NCBI GenBank assembly: GCA_033675545.1
Contig: JAWDGP010006268.1
Location: forward strand, 99,233-163,232
DNA from: Elysia crispata
Lineage: Eukaryota > Mollusca > Gastropoda > Plakobranchidae
Direction of reading: 5' to 3'
Length of the DNA stretch: 64,000 nucleotides
Shown: positions 29,431 to 43,875 of the stretch, one piece after another
Numbering within the stretch: the stretch's first letter is position 1
How the letters are laid out: each line of letters begins with the position of its first letter
Notes under the pieces: generated by a model
The model's database searches: none
The model's input: only the letters and a program-made list of their open reading frames with translations
What the model was told of the DNA's origin: nothing
Made by a program: the position numbers and the translations under genes

Positions 29431-30888
29431 TTTCTCTCCCTCAAACACACACACACACCCGCATTAATTCTCTTTATTTCTCATTGCCTCAGTAGCTGTC
29501 TTTTCTTCCTAGCTTCCTCTCTCCTTAGTCCTCTTTTTTTGCTGAACCAACCTTTTCTTTTTCTTTCTTCTTCTTTATCTCCTCTCATTTTCCTCTTTGA
29601 CATTCAATAATAACTCATGAATGCATTGTTTAATATTATCAATTAATTTTATTACTTTTATGCACTGTTAACATTTCTCGTAAACTTTCAGAGTTGTTTC
29701 AGATGTAAACGCTAGGTTTGTTAAAAGTTTCCTGGATTGTCTTTAATACAAAAGGAATATGCAATAAGTCTAATTGTAGTATTTTATGTATGTATTTCAC
29801 TATTTACAAAGGATGAGAAATAGAAAGTATATTTTTTAATATTCGGTAAAATAATTTTCTGCTTTGAACTTCAGCCACCCATTATATTAGGGACTGTTAA
29901 ATGAAGGATTTGTGGGTTCGTCAAAAACAAACTTTTTCTTCTCCTCAGGAAATCAGTTTTTAGTATATCCAAAGGTTGAACACACATCTTTCGTTTTTTT
30001 TTTGTTTTTTTTTTTATCTTCAGAACTCTACAAAGATAAACAGTATTTTATATATAAATTGATGTTTTTAACTGAGAAAAGTTCTATTTGATATATAATT
30101 CTTATCACTCATCTCTCAATTTCACACTGAAGTTTTAAATAAAGTTTTAATGAAAGCCAGTGACAGAAAGCAAATAGTTTTGAGTATTCCTGGATGGCAG
30201 AAAAATCTATTTGTACCGGTAACTGCTTTGTGAATCTCTTAACTAAAAAAAATTCTACTTCATTCACTTTCTGCTGATATTTTCTCTTCTATTGGCCTGC
30301 ATATCACAAGAAATATGCCCATGAAAGCCCATAAAAGGCATACTTTGGATTTTGAATTTTACTAACCTACTTCCACCCATATAATCCCACTTCTCAGTGG
30401 AAGAAAAGAAGTAAACTATAAAAAAATGTACTTCTTTCTATTTTTTATATCCTTTTTGATATTTTCCTTTCTTTTTTTTTTCTTTTGTTTCGAAGCGAAG
30501 TTTTTTTCCACTGGTCTCAGACTGATCTCTTCCACCAACCTCGAACTAGAGAAAAAATTTTCAGCATGAAAAACATGTAAGTAAACTAGACAGATTATCG
30601 TAGAGCTAGTATTTTTAGAATTTACTCTAGAAAAATTAATTCTATGGTCATTTTCATGAGCTTATATTACAAAGGTAGTATTTTATTCCATTGATTACTT
30701 GCTCTGCACAGCAACAATTATAATGGAGAGCAAAGTATTTTCAAAAACTGAAGTGAAAGAAAAATTTCTTTTATTAAAGAATTTTTTTTGGTACTTTATC
30801 TTTTTTTGTCTTGATCATTCTTATCATAATTTCTTTTGATAACATGCTTTAATTTTAGTGGTACTATTACTGCTAATCCTGTTCCTGC
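29431..30888. other. Spacer upstream of hotdog copy 2
   Basis: No exon could be supported. A 5' exon of hotdog copy 2 might lie here, but I found none. Confidence 0.35.
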
Positions 30889-32068
<1,180 letters not shown>

Positions 32069-32482
32069 TTATAATTTATAATAACAACAAAAACAATACA
32101 ATTAGAGAACTATATTAAGTAAATTCATTTTTTGAGAAGTTAACCTCCCTTTAGTTTTCCAAAGGAATTTTAAAGGGAAACAGCGTTTTGTGTTCTTTAC
32201 CACATTTTTTTTCCTCCTTAGCAGTAATCTGATGACAATTCCCAGTCTACCAAGACTACTTTATAATAGGCACACAAGTAATGCAGAGTTCCGACGCCAC
32301 CTAAACTGGGCTGATGCCCATTGGGGTAAGAAGGCATTAAATGTTTGCGTCGATAGAGTTTCTTCTGCTTTGTTTTTGTGTTTGTGTATTTGGCAATGGA
32401 TGGTATTTTTAAGTTGAAGGTCATGATTATGACTGCTGCGGCTGCTACCACCGCCTCTACCAGCTGCTGCTGTCACTACCAA

Positions 32483-32691
<209 letters not shown>

Positions 32692-33893
32692 TAAAAAAAA
32701 AGAAAAAAAGATAAAAAAAAAAGAAAAATCCTATTGTTATTAGACTCAGGTGCCTCAGACTTGTGAGTGTAATTTCTTTTGCTGAAATAATCATCAATTA
32801 GGGAATGACCATGATGTAAAAAGAATGACCACTTTGCCAGTTTTAGTTCTGATTACTGTACATGTAGTTGAATTTTTACTTTATAAACTGCCATATTGAT
32901 CTTTTTTTTAGTGTTCCAGTCAGCCGATTGTCATAATATTGTTGTCTCCCATGAACTGAGAATACTAACATAAACTTATGTGCTAATGCGCTCCTAGGAA
33001 GAGCAAAAGTAAGAAACAATAATTTTTATAAAATCGGAAAAAAGTTCAGTCTTCCTAAACATACCCAATTTTTTATCCATATCAAAGTAAAAAATGTACA
33101 TTCATACAGCTAAACACTATATCTGCTCAAAATGATAATAATCTTACAAAATGTAATAGAAATTCTCAAACATAAAGTCAGTGATATGTAATGGGGGCTA
33201 AAACTAGTGGTTGAAAAATTACAGTTTGTAGAGAAGTAATGATCCGATTAACTACACAACTGTCTTGTTAAAATTTCTATTGTAGAATAAAACAAAAATT
33301 TCTTTTTTTTTTTTTATTGTAATAATGAATAATATCACTACTGTTCGTGTTATCAAAAAAAGAACTTTAAAAGTTTTTGGGGATCATAGAGATCGATTTT
33401 ATATACATTTTTCAAATTAATTATGAACTCATCTTGTCACAGCCAAAGATGTCAAGACAAATGATAAGCCTAGGTACATGACCTTCACACATCCTGGCTT
33501 CCCTTACTGGTGCTTTGATGTCAACACATGTATGTAACTTAATTAAGTCTAGAACATGAGATAAAAAGAAGAATTTGTTCCTATGAGTGAAAAAAAAAAA
33601 TTTTTTTCTTAATTTGTCATACTTGTCTTTTAAGGTACTGGTATTCATATTGGTACTCAAATGTAAAATTGTTCCAAAACCAGCAAAGGTTTCCCATCAT
33701 CTTTTTATGGTTTAATTCTTCACATTGTTGATACATGTTTTGGTTATTTGCACAGCAAACCATTTGCAACCATTACTTTGTTTTGGTTGCTCACAGCTTG
33801 AAAAGCATTTTATACAATAAGCAGCTAGTGAAAACTCTCATCATTAATGTAGAGAATTTTTTTTTTATAAAATGTGACTCATTGCATAAAACT

Positions 33894-33895
<2 letters not shown>

Positions 33896-33950
<55 letters not shown>
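33896..33950. repeat. (TA)n microsatellite
   Basis: About 27 TA units within intron 2 of hotdog copy 2. The remainder of this intron (33530-35059) is AT-rich without other features. Confidence 0.95.
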
Positions 33951-33952
<2 letters not shown>

Positions 33953-34841
33953 GTTCCATCAGGTACAGTAAATGCCAAACAACCTTCATTTTTGATGAAC
34001 CATTTATATATGGCTGGTAAATTATGATGACATCAGCATATAATTATTTCACCTAGAATAACCTTTTATGAGTGTTTTGTCTAAAGTAACATTTTATACT
34101 TAAACTTCATGGAAAAATCCTTTGTATTTATAAAATCCATCAGATGAATCCCTTTTTGAAGTCAGTAGATAATTCTTTTTTTATACTGGGAAATCTTTTA
34201 TTGATCCTTTTATGAAACACCTAATCCACTATTTCTCTAGTGAAATTCTCTATTGGTGGTGCATCCTGACCATTTTTTTTTTTGTAATTAATGATCCATA
34301 TGACTAAAGCTTTTACATTGAGTCTTTTTTGGATAATTGCATAAGAATCATCTATTTATATAAATCCAGTATGATTTTACAAACTGACGAAACTCTACTA
34401 TTGCTAACATCCTCGTGAACTCTCCATAAATTGCTCTTTTTCAGGAGAAATTTGTAAGCTGTGCCACATTCTTTCAATTTCATCGTTAGTCTTCCAAATT
34501 ACAACTTTTTTTCAAATAATCCCTTTTGTTAAACCTCAAATGAATTGTTCATAATTATGGAAAGCCCTTAAAAAAAAATTTTTTTTTTTACCAAGTGACA
34601 ATCCCTTTTATAAATGATTCAATTCATTGGCATAAATTAATATGTTGTTAATTTGCTTATACATTGTTGATGTTGGGCAATTGTCATGAATCATCTGATT
34701 GTAAAATTTTCTTTTCTAATCAACATTTGGAAACTATTGATTTGTTTATTACATTAATTCTTCAATAAATAATTCAAAGCTTGTGGCACTCTTTATGAAC
34801 TTTCAAATACTTTATAAGTTACTCATCTTATAAAACCCATT

Positions 34842-35020
<179 letters not shown>

Positions 35021-35519
35021 ATCTCTAATCATGTCTCCATTTATAACTTTGATCCACAGACTCTCCAACCTTAATGAGTTTGATTGGAGTCTGTGAGGAC
35101 TGTTGGGTGTATGGACTATATCAACGCATGCCACAGCCTCTAAATCAAACGATAATCCTCAGTCCAGAGCTGAGGAGCAACGGCTTTTTGCTTTTTCAAA
35201 CTGATGTAGAGCTTCAGATGAGGAAACCTATGCACAGTAAATCTGTACAAAAGTGGCCTCTGAGGGCTAAGTTCGGCTACGGCTGCACTTCAGGCTCTTT
35301 TCTTACCATGTATGTGGAGTTAAGAGCTGCAGACAAGAAGAACCTATGATGAAAATGTTAATCTCTCTGGCGTATGTGGATAATAGAACTCGGAAACTAG
35401 CTAGCTCCTTTCCCCAGTGGTTTACGACTGCAATGGATGGTAAACACGGGTTGGAGGAAGGTCTCAAAATAGAGAGATTGAGAGCTAGGCCTAAAGAGAC
35501 CTACTTACAAAAAATGATG

Positions 35520-37516
35520 GTAAGTAAATTCTACATGTAGTACCTAAGTAATCTAACGTATCTGTTTATCTGAAGAAACAAATTCATAATTCGACATGGG
35601 TTGATTTTCTAGCAAATACACTGCATGAGTTTTCCTAAACATCAGGAAAGTAATTAACTCGGAATGACAATAAAGGTTGAGCCAAGCTTCTGTATAGATT
35701 TTGTTAAAGAATTAATGGTAAAGCTGTCCTTTAATTGAGCACAGTGGTGACCACATACATGTAATTCCCACTCTTATGGCTTATATATTATATGTAACAT
35801 AGTGTGCTGAAGTGGAGTAACTTTAAGTAGTTTTGTTTTGAAGAAGAGGTAGGTGGAAATCACACACTACAGAGATATCAGAAAGGACTGGAGGTTTTTC
35901 TACAAAAGGCTTTTACTTAGATTGTGGCCATCTTTTTTGCTAGTACCATTGCATGAACCACTGTTCGGAAATAATAGTTTTCTTATTTTAAATGCTATGA
36001 TTACTATCTCTATTTGACTAAAGAAGTGCTAATGTAGTATCCATTTTTTTCCCTCAAGGTTTCTTTAGATTCTATGTATATTGTTAAGTAAGCTTTAAGC
36101 TTAAACCCTCATTTTCATGTGACCTCCCCTCTTTTACCCTTATTTATTATTATTTATATAATATAAATTTTGTGTGCTAATGTACATGCCATTGAAAAGC
36201 AAGAACTAAAAAAAGAGAAGGCATCAACTTTTCTGTATGTATGGGCTGTATCTATTTTTAACGTCATACTGCTATTGAGAATACATACAAATGCATTGCC
36301 ACCAGTTCTACTTACATGAGTTAGTAGATTTACACTAATTAAAAAAAAAATTAAGATGATTAATCAGACAAACAATCTCAACCCTTAGCTTTCCATCCCT
36401 TCCCAAGAGATGTATAAAACAAACTACTGTACGTCTACTAATAACTAAAACAAAATTAACAGAAGAAACAGAACGACAAAGTTCATTGAACACAATTATT
36501 ATAAACCCTTGAAACAAGACTTGCAACTCCACCTAACACAAAAGAACATAAGGGATAAAAGTGATTGAAGGATGAACAAGAAGATTCAAACAGCGAAATG
36601 CAATCAAATCCTGTTAAACGCTTATCACAAAATTATCACCTGCCGTGTTAGGTCTGCACATTAAATCTTTTTAATTCTTCAGCAAGCAAGGATGGAGCAG
36701 TAGAGATTGTGATGACTTTTATTTTTTGCTAAATATATTATACAGCTTATATAGCCCAATGCAAATAGTAGAAATACACCATAATATTACAAGCTTGCTT
36801 GCTTGCTAGCTAATAAATAATCGGTTACCTGAGTTGTGTCTCCCACTTACACAATACCCTTGACCTCAGTAATGGTCCACATTTGTAACCATAATATTGA
36901 TTTAATTTGTTTTGGATAGTTGCAATTATTGGTTTGATGAAAAAAAATGAAATCCGTGCACAGCTATGATATAAATGTTTTAAATGAAAATGAAAAGTGA
37001 AATTGTGAGGGAGAAAACAACACAATCATGCAGAAAGAGTAATAAAAAAAGCATGTCCAATTAACCTGTAACAACTATAATCAGTTTTAATTGATACTGT
37101 AGGGAGTGGAATCTATATATACCAAAGTTGTGAAAACTCCCAATATGACAAATATTTCAACTATTTGATACTAATCTTCTATCTTTTCGCTAATCTATGC
37201 CCTCTGTGGTGTATTGTCGTGTCGATCCTAGAAGTTCAGTTTGTTCATTTGTTAAGTAAATCAACTCCCACACTCGAGGCAGTGCTTGAGGCTTTTCTTC
37301 ATGGCAGTACAGATTAGAACTCAGTTGCTACGTTATGTTTTATCCTCCGACTTTGAAACTCATTACTGATTTTGAGTTGTATACTTGTTTATTTTTTTTA
37401 ACTAGAAATAGACGTTTTTTGCACTACTATGTTTTGTACTTTGAAATGTTTAAAAGGTAATGAAATCTGCTTGTAATTTTACCCTGCCTGATCAACCAAT
37501 TGTACTTATTTTCCAG
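35520..37516 (+). other. Intron 3 of hotdog copy 2
   Basis: From GTAAGT at 35520 to TTTTCCAG at 37516. It is AT-rich and no embedded gene was seen. Confidence 0.5.
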
Positions 37517-38373
37517 ATTTTGACCACTGATATTGATGGCAATAAACATGCCAATTACAAAACCTATATCAGCAGATGCCATGATGCTTTACTACATGCA
37601 ATAACTATCAAAGAGATGAATCAGCCCGCCAGCACAGAACTGACACCAGAAAAGCATTGTCAAGAAGTTGACCTTAACAAACAGGTAACAAATGAAGGGA
37701 ATGATTCAGCTTCAGAAAATGACAATCACAAACAAGTCCTTCCTAGGTGGCTAACATCGAAAATTCTGCGACAAGGTGTAAAAACACTAAGGTCAAAATT
37801 CATCAAAGAAATGAATGCTGGTGAAGAAGCCAATATTTATGTGTGGCAAGAGCAAGGCAAACCTTTTTGGGCTTTCTTTTCTGTAGAGCAGAGAAAACCA
37901 CCAAGCAGTCAAATAGTTTTTGAGTTGTCAATGGAATTTTTTGGGCCCTCGTCAAATTTATGATCATAAAGTCACACAAGAAATAATGTCTATTGACTGT
38001 ATTCAAATGTATTCACTGTACTAGCTATAAACATGTTGATAGGCTAATGTAACGAAATTTTTACATAACATTTAACCGATGATCTTACTATATTTGTAAA
38101 GTTTATGATCTTCCATTATATCATCTGATACAATATACATGTTTGATGATTAAATTTAACCCCTGGCTCATGTGATGTGCTATGTTTGTTGATCTTGCCA
38201 ACCAAGTCAATGCAGTTCCTTCTTGATGATCTTATAAAACATTCCCTTACTCATATTATATGTGTGTTAGATGATCTACACAACCACTGTTTTCCTCTGA
38301 GAACGTGATCAACTTCTCCACTATTATCTGTCCTGGCATAAAACCACAGTCGCAGTTTTCTTATCTGCCCACA

Positions 38374-38379
38374 AATAAA
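38374..38379 (+). promoter_or_regulatory. Candidate polyadenylation signal
   Basis: AATAAA about 410 nt after the stop of hotdog copy 2. Confidence 0.3.
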
Positions 38380-39039
38380 AGAAAATTTTGCCATTTTCTA
38401 GGAAATAGAAATTCAATAATGTCACTTCACTATGAATTCTACTTTCTTTATCAATCTATCTTTATATATATAAAATATAATATATAGACAACTGTAAACA
38501 AGCTTGCTTAGGCAACTTAATCTATAGAGTTAAACACTATTATTGTTTAAACTTGAAGCAATTCGTAGTGTTTGATTTATAATAATATTCTTTTACCTCA
38601 GAAATTCCTGAGGGAATGTCTTTTTTTTAATTGTCTTTTGAAAGCTATTTATATGGAGAAACTTTTTGGGAACCAAGAATAAATTTGTTCAGCGAGTGAC
38701 TGTGTAAAAGAGATGTTCTTAGTTTTCTTAGACTCATAAATGTGAGGACAAACCTTTCTGCAAAGCATGAAATATTTTTTTAAATGATAATAGAAAATCG
38801 TTCATTTTTTTTTATTATAAAAACTTAAGTACATTTATTTTGTTTTGCTTTGAATAACTAAAAGACCTCGTAGGATATCTTCAAATTAAAAATTGAACCA
38901 CTGCGGAGTTTAACCAACTTATGTAAATATGTCAAGGAATTGTAATTATGCAATTACTGTATTTGCATCATAGAAATTTCAGATACACTTCATCATTTCA
39001 TTAATCATGATTTGTGATAAAGTGTGGTGCTGAAGCTGA

Positions 39040-39153
39040 TTTTCCCAATACTGTAATATATTGTATTTCAAGATGTGTATCATTATTTTCCCAATACTGT
39101 AATATATTATATTTCAAGATGTGTATCATTATTTTCCCAATACTGTAATATAT
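39040..39153. repeat. 46-bp tandem repeat, about 2.5 copies
   Basis: The unit begins TTTTCCCAATACTGTAATAT and ends with GATGTGTATCATTA. Copies start at 39040, 39086 and 39132, the last being partial. Confidence 0.9.
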
Positions 39154-39155
39154 AG

Positions 39156-40603
39156 TACCTAAGGTTTGTTGAATACTTTTTTCACTGTGGCAGGGCAAGG
39201 CACCTTGATCTGACTAAAAATAATTTAAGAAAGTTATTTTGATTTCCATAGGTTTTTTTTTCAAATGTTCCATAATCAGTCATTATGGTCTCCATCTTGA
39301 AATGACTTTATAAAACATAATGATTTGTCGAGTTCCTTGACTGGAAGAATTATTTTAAACTTTGTACTGAAGTGCTCTTCTCCCTTAAAAAAGAAGTTCT
39401 AAGAAAGTCTTTATCTTCGAGTGCGCGTTTCTTTATACTACTGTTCTCTTCTATGTCAATTAGTACATCGTACTACACGTATTTTCCCCGTAGCCTCAGT
39501 TTCCACTGCGTTTAATTCACGATGAACGGGATAGTTCTGCCTAAAGCACCTCTGTCCGTTCACTGTTGGAGGGAAGTCAAATAGCAGCGTCCAGTTTTCT
39601 TCTCACCTCCAGACCTGTGGGTAAGGACAGTTTTAGACTTTCCGCCAAATAAACCATTGATTTCTAACTAACCCCTTTCAGTTGTTGCATGCAGGAAACA
39701 GGGGTATCTGCGGAGAAGTTCGGTTGCCGCACTTATAATTGAGGCCCCGACGTGCGCACCTGGGGGCACGTGCCGTCAGACCCGGGAAGATGAGTTGTGG
39801 GACAGGAATGCTGTGGCTCGTCCATTTGTTGTGCAGCCTCCTCAGGGGTGGGGGGGGGGGGGAGGGGTGTTCTGTGAAGAAGAATTAGCCCGTGTCTGTG
39901 TTCCCTCCTTTCTATTAAAACCAGCCAAAATTGTTTTAGGGTTTAATAATTATCAAGTTGACAACTTTCTACGTCGTCTCCTATTTTTTTTTCTGTAAAG
40001 AAAGCTAACCCTGTCTTTATCCCAGCTAGTTTAGGTAATGCCACGTTTTCTCAATCCGAGCGAGAAGTCTGCTCGTCTTTCAGATACCTCCAGTACTGTA
40101 AAACTTCTCTACTGTCACCTCTTTTAGACCGTCGCGCACAATTGTCTCTTTCTCTGCAGCAATTGGGGCTGACTGACCACTAGACATTAATTGCCAACAT
40201 CAGAGAAGAGGAGACAAAACAGAAGGAAACGAAGTGTAAGGCCAGAGGCAGACAGTGATAAGCTATACAGATTCAATAAGCGAGACCACTCTAGTGATGT
40301 GCTCAAAATAAATAAAACATGACTATAACGGGAATTTTAGTTCCAGGAGAAAAATCCTGCTGTAAGCAAGTTCCCGCTTCAGGAATGCAAAGAGATCTAT
40401 CCCCACCCCCCTCAAGAAAAAAAAAAAGAAAAAGTTAATGTACGAACTACTACTTGTAAGTGTAAACACAGCTTGACAAAGAGAAAACGACTAATAGGCA
40501 CCCGCAAAATCTTTTTATAGCTATCACGTGGTTTTAAGAAATCATGGAGGCTGTGCTATTATTGTCCATCACGTGGTTCAAAATATACAAACAATGTATC
40601 TAT
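39156..40603. other. Spacer with a GC-richer segment and E-box-like sites
   Basis: The part at 39480-40270 is less AT-rich than its surroundings. CACGTG occurs at 39767-39772, 40525-40530 and 40570-40575, with a further one at 40686-40691. No exon could be phased, and the short ATG frame at 39522 is not convincing. It may be a promoter region for the THAP-type remnant downstream, which is inference only. Confidence 0.4.
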
Positions 40604-40677
40604 AGCAGTACCATCTGTCTAGGAGGCCTGTTCACAAGGTTACGTAACATTATTCAGATGGGCCATCATCTGGCTAG
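40604..40677. repeat. Left arm of a 2.3-kb-spaced inverted repeat
   Basis: Its reverse complement matches 42892-42969 with gaps. Shared words include GGCCCATCTGAATAAT, GAACAGGCCTCCTAGA, TGGTACTG and an outer GCTAGC. The THAP-type coding remnant lies between the arms. Confidence 0.8.
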
Positions 40678-41240
40678 CTATCAGCCACGTGCGCAAGGTT
40701 TGAACAGTTGATTAGAGCATGCTTAGCAGTACACACTGTGTTTTCACTGGACTCTCCTGCCATTTTGTTATTGGATTACATTCATTCTTTCTTGGATTAT
40801 ATTTCTTATCTTATTCTTTGTTATTCGCCCTTGGATTGCACCTTGTTCTAACAGATGCTTTCAATGTGGAACATTCCAAGAATGCTTTTTTGTGGTGCAG
40901 ATTTTCCTCTAAATGTGTGCACACTGATAGAGTATGACCCGTGGCACCAAACATCATACAATGTAATATAAATATATATATATATATAGACTGATAAACA
41001 ATTATACATGTTAAGTTCATCTAAATATGCTTTAAGTTTAATTAGCTTTTCCCTTTATGGTCTCTGCGATATCACTTTATAGAGAGAAGGTGTGCTAAAG
41101 TGGGAGCCAAAGTTTTTTAAAAGCCTTTTAACTAAAATCTCTGATACTCAAAGTGCCCTCATACTTTAACCTTAAGTTTCATATTTCATTATATGGTGTA
41201 TCGGTGTCATAATCAATTTCCTTAACTGTTTATTGTTTAG

Positions 41241-41922
41241 GGGAAGAAAGTGCACTGTTACAAACTGTAAGAGCGGCTATGCCAGTCAGAAGGGGAAAGA
41301 AAGTGAAACGATTATTTTATAATTATGGTTTTCCGAAGGACCCAACTGAATGTCATAAATGGGTTTCGAGTCTCCCTAACAAAGTTGAGAAAGTGACTGA
41401 ACATATTGGAGTATGCAGTCGACACTGGCTCTCTGATACTCCTCACATTCGAAGAGGAAGATAATATTTATAATCTCTATGCATCCTCCTATTAACTTTG
41501 GTGAGATACCTTCACCATCCATATCACATGCTCATCCAAAAACTCCTCGCCCTACCTAAAAAAAGCTCTCAGTGAAAACAAAGTCAGAGAAATTGACGAA
41601 CTGGATACATTCATAGTAAAAAATAAGTTTAACTGTGACACTGTTAAGGAAGCCCTTCAAGAAAGTTTGCTCCTCTATGGACCCAGTGCTTGTAATGCAG
41701 ATAGAACAGAACAAGCAATTGCCAGCTTCAGTCGCGGTGGTTGCATGCATGAATATGTTATATACTTCCATATTAGACTTAGAGATGCAGATGCAGGAGT
41801 GACTGTAATTCAATTTGAAAACTACAACGGTTTTAAATTGGTAACACACCCAAATTTCCCCTGTAAAACTGTGAATCAATGGGATCAGCTAGAAGTTGTC
41901 CTTCATTTTTACACTGGAACAG
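41241..41922 (+). pseudogene. THAP-domain coding remnant plus downstream open region
   Basis: A GTTTAG acceptor at 41240 is followed by RKCTVTNCKSGY in one frame. The frame must then shift by one base near 41295-41310 to continue as KRLFYNYGFPKDPTECHKWV and GVCSRHW. Together these give the C-x4-C ... C-x2-H zinc ligands and the FP motif of a THAP DNA-binding domain. A stop at 41462-41464 and another frame change lead to PPINFGEIPSPS, then a third frame that is open from about 41505 to a good GTTAGT donor at 41923 (TVKEALQESLLLYG, NQWDQLEVVLHFYTGT). At least two frame changes suggest a pseudogene or uncorrected sequence. The last open part has no stops over about 140 codons and may still be coding. 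Its phase fits the exon at 49155. Confidence 0.55.
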
Positions 41923-41929
41923 GTTAGTA

Positions 41930-42366
41930 CTGCCCATCATTCTGACCACCACCCCCTCCCACATACACATAGACTTCTGTCTGTATTTCTTTCACTCTAA
42001 ATATCACCATATCTTTTTTTTGTCTTTCACATTCTGTCATTCCTTGTTTTGCTCTTGACATGTTACTCCAGTGCCTTTATTTAATGTAGCCTACTGTAAC
42101 ACTGTGTTATCGAGTCTCGAAAAGGTGTACATGTGGATCTGAGTTTCAAAGTGTAAATATTTGAATGTAATAGAAATTATGATGAGAAGGGAGAGTGTGT
42201 GTGTGAGAGAGAGAGGCCCGGAAGGGTTAAGAGTCGGATTGAGCTAGAAAGATGAAAGAAAGAGAGAAGGCCAAATATAAAGCGCACATGGCTAGCACCT
42301 ATTACCATATCTAGCACCCCCCTTTTCCACACAAATAGACCTCTGTCTGTCTGCATCTCTTTCACC

Positions 42367-42431
<65 letters not shown>

Positions 42432-42668
42432 TTTCCCTTTCTCTTCATTTGCTTCTTCTGACTTGATACAATTAAAAACTCTCCTCATTATCTGATGTAC
42501 GTGTTCTTAGTGTGTCACTCGAGTGCCGGTATTTGATGTACCGTACCAATGTATTATCAAATCTCGAAAAGGTGTACATGTGCATTTGAGTTTCTAAGTA
42601 TTTGAATGTATAGCCTACATGTACTTAGAAGTTATGATGAAGAGGGAGAGAGAGAGAGAGGGGGGGGG

Positions 42669-42741
<73 letters not shown>

Positions 42742-42811
42742 GAAGGTTAAGAGTCGTATTAAGCTAGAGATGAGAGAAAGAGACGGGGGTTAAGAGTCGG
42801 ATTAATCTAAA

Positions 42812-42886
<75 letters not shown>

Positions 42887-42891
42887 ACATT
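41930..42891. repeat. Internally duplicated microsatellite region
   Basis: The phrase TCTCGAAAAGGTGTACATGT occurs near 42115 and 42563, each followed by a similar tail, and GACCTCTGTCTGT-like phrases occur near 41970 and 42341. Embedded arrays are (CT)n at 42372-42427 and (GA)n at 42645-42740 and 42814-42886, the middle one preceded by a G-run. The CT-to-GA order suggests inverted or unequal duplication of one microsatellite block. Confidence 0.7.
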
Positions 42892-42969
42892 GCTAGCACC
42901 CCGCAGACCGGCCCATCTGAATAATAATACATAACCTATGAACAGGCCTCCTAGATAATTGGTACTGAG
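42892..42969. repeat. Right arm of the inverted repeat
   Basis: Partner of 40604-40677. It is followed 24 bp later by a perfect CRE-like site and then by the ZSWIM3-like remnant. Confidence 0.8.
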
Positions 42970-42992
42970 CTAAACGGACACGGAAACCCATG

Positions 42993-43000
42993 TGACGTCA
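42993..43000. promoter_or_regulatory. CRE-like palindrome TGACGTCA
   Basis: A perfect 8-bp CRE motif 42 bp before the ATG at 43042. It may be a promoter element of the ZSWIM3-like sequence. The same 8-mer also occurs in the left end of the element at 247-634. Confidence 0.4.
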
Positions 43001-43041
43001 CAAAATTCGTGTTTGACTCAGATTTCACTTCCTTTCCACCA

Positions 43042-43875
43042 ATGTTCAAAATGGAGAAAGGACGTGTGTTCAAAACGTATGAAGAGTTTGAGGCAGCCCT
43101 TAAATCATTTTCAGTGGCACTCACAGTCTATTTCAGTATTTGTGAAAAGATCGAGTGAGTCAGTGAAAGAACTAATACTGAAGTACCTAAAATATAAAAG
43201 CATTCTCTTTGTGTGCAAGCACTCCCCGTCCAATCACACCAGCTCCTCGACGGGTCAGCGCCCATGCTAAAGGTAAGTCCCATCAATTGTGCTAATGAGA
43301 TTTAGAGTTAAATATAGATAGGTCTTATATCCAGATCTAGACGATCTGATTTTAGATTTAGTGGTTGGTTAAAGATAAGGGGTGAGTTATCCTAAGCCTA
43401 GATTTTTAAATCCTTCCCTGCCTCTTGGAGTAGATCTAGATCTAGATTCTAGATCTATAACAGAATGGAAAATTTTGCATGAGGGCACCAAAAGCCTTAT
43501 TGAAAGACATTGTCAGAGTACTGATCTGAAACATTTTGCAGTTCATAGGACAAATATTATAATTTACTCTAGATCTAGATTTTCCAATCAATCATTTATT
43601 TTGAGGTTTCAGATTTTATAAGCCAAATTTATTTTTCTTTAGATGTTGGCCACTGCCTACCATGTGGCTTGATGCTATACACTAAATGAACTTTGTAGCA
43701 TTCAACTCTATCTATAGATACATAACTACATACTCTTCATCACTTTCACAGGTCCCTCAAACTAGATTGTCAAGCCAAGATTCGTTTGAAGATCCAGAGG
43801 CCGAGACCAGTCTCCGCCCTTCCTGGCCATCACAGTGTAGTATTTGAACCATCAAGGGCATGGCCTCACCCAAGA
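43042..43875 (+). pseudogene. ZSWIM3-like N-terminal remnant (two exons)
   Basis: The first piece (43042 to about 43120) reads MFKMEKGRVFKTYEEFEAAL, which resembles the FKTYEDF start of ZSWIM3. The reading then has to move to another frame to give KRSSESVKELILKYLKYKSI and LFVCKHS, followed by TGQRPC, a stop, and a GTAAGT donor at 43273. A second piece after the CACAG acceptor at 43751 reads LDCQAKIRLKI, as expected for the following conserved segment. A frameshift and an in-frame stop mean it is not intact. The rest of the family, including the SWIM zinc finger, is absent. Confidence 0.5.

Noticed and set aside
39522..39590. Small ATG frame in the GC-richer segment
   Set aside because: Only about 20 codons with no splice context or recognisable motif.
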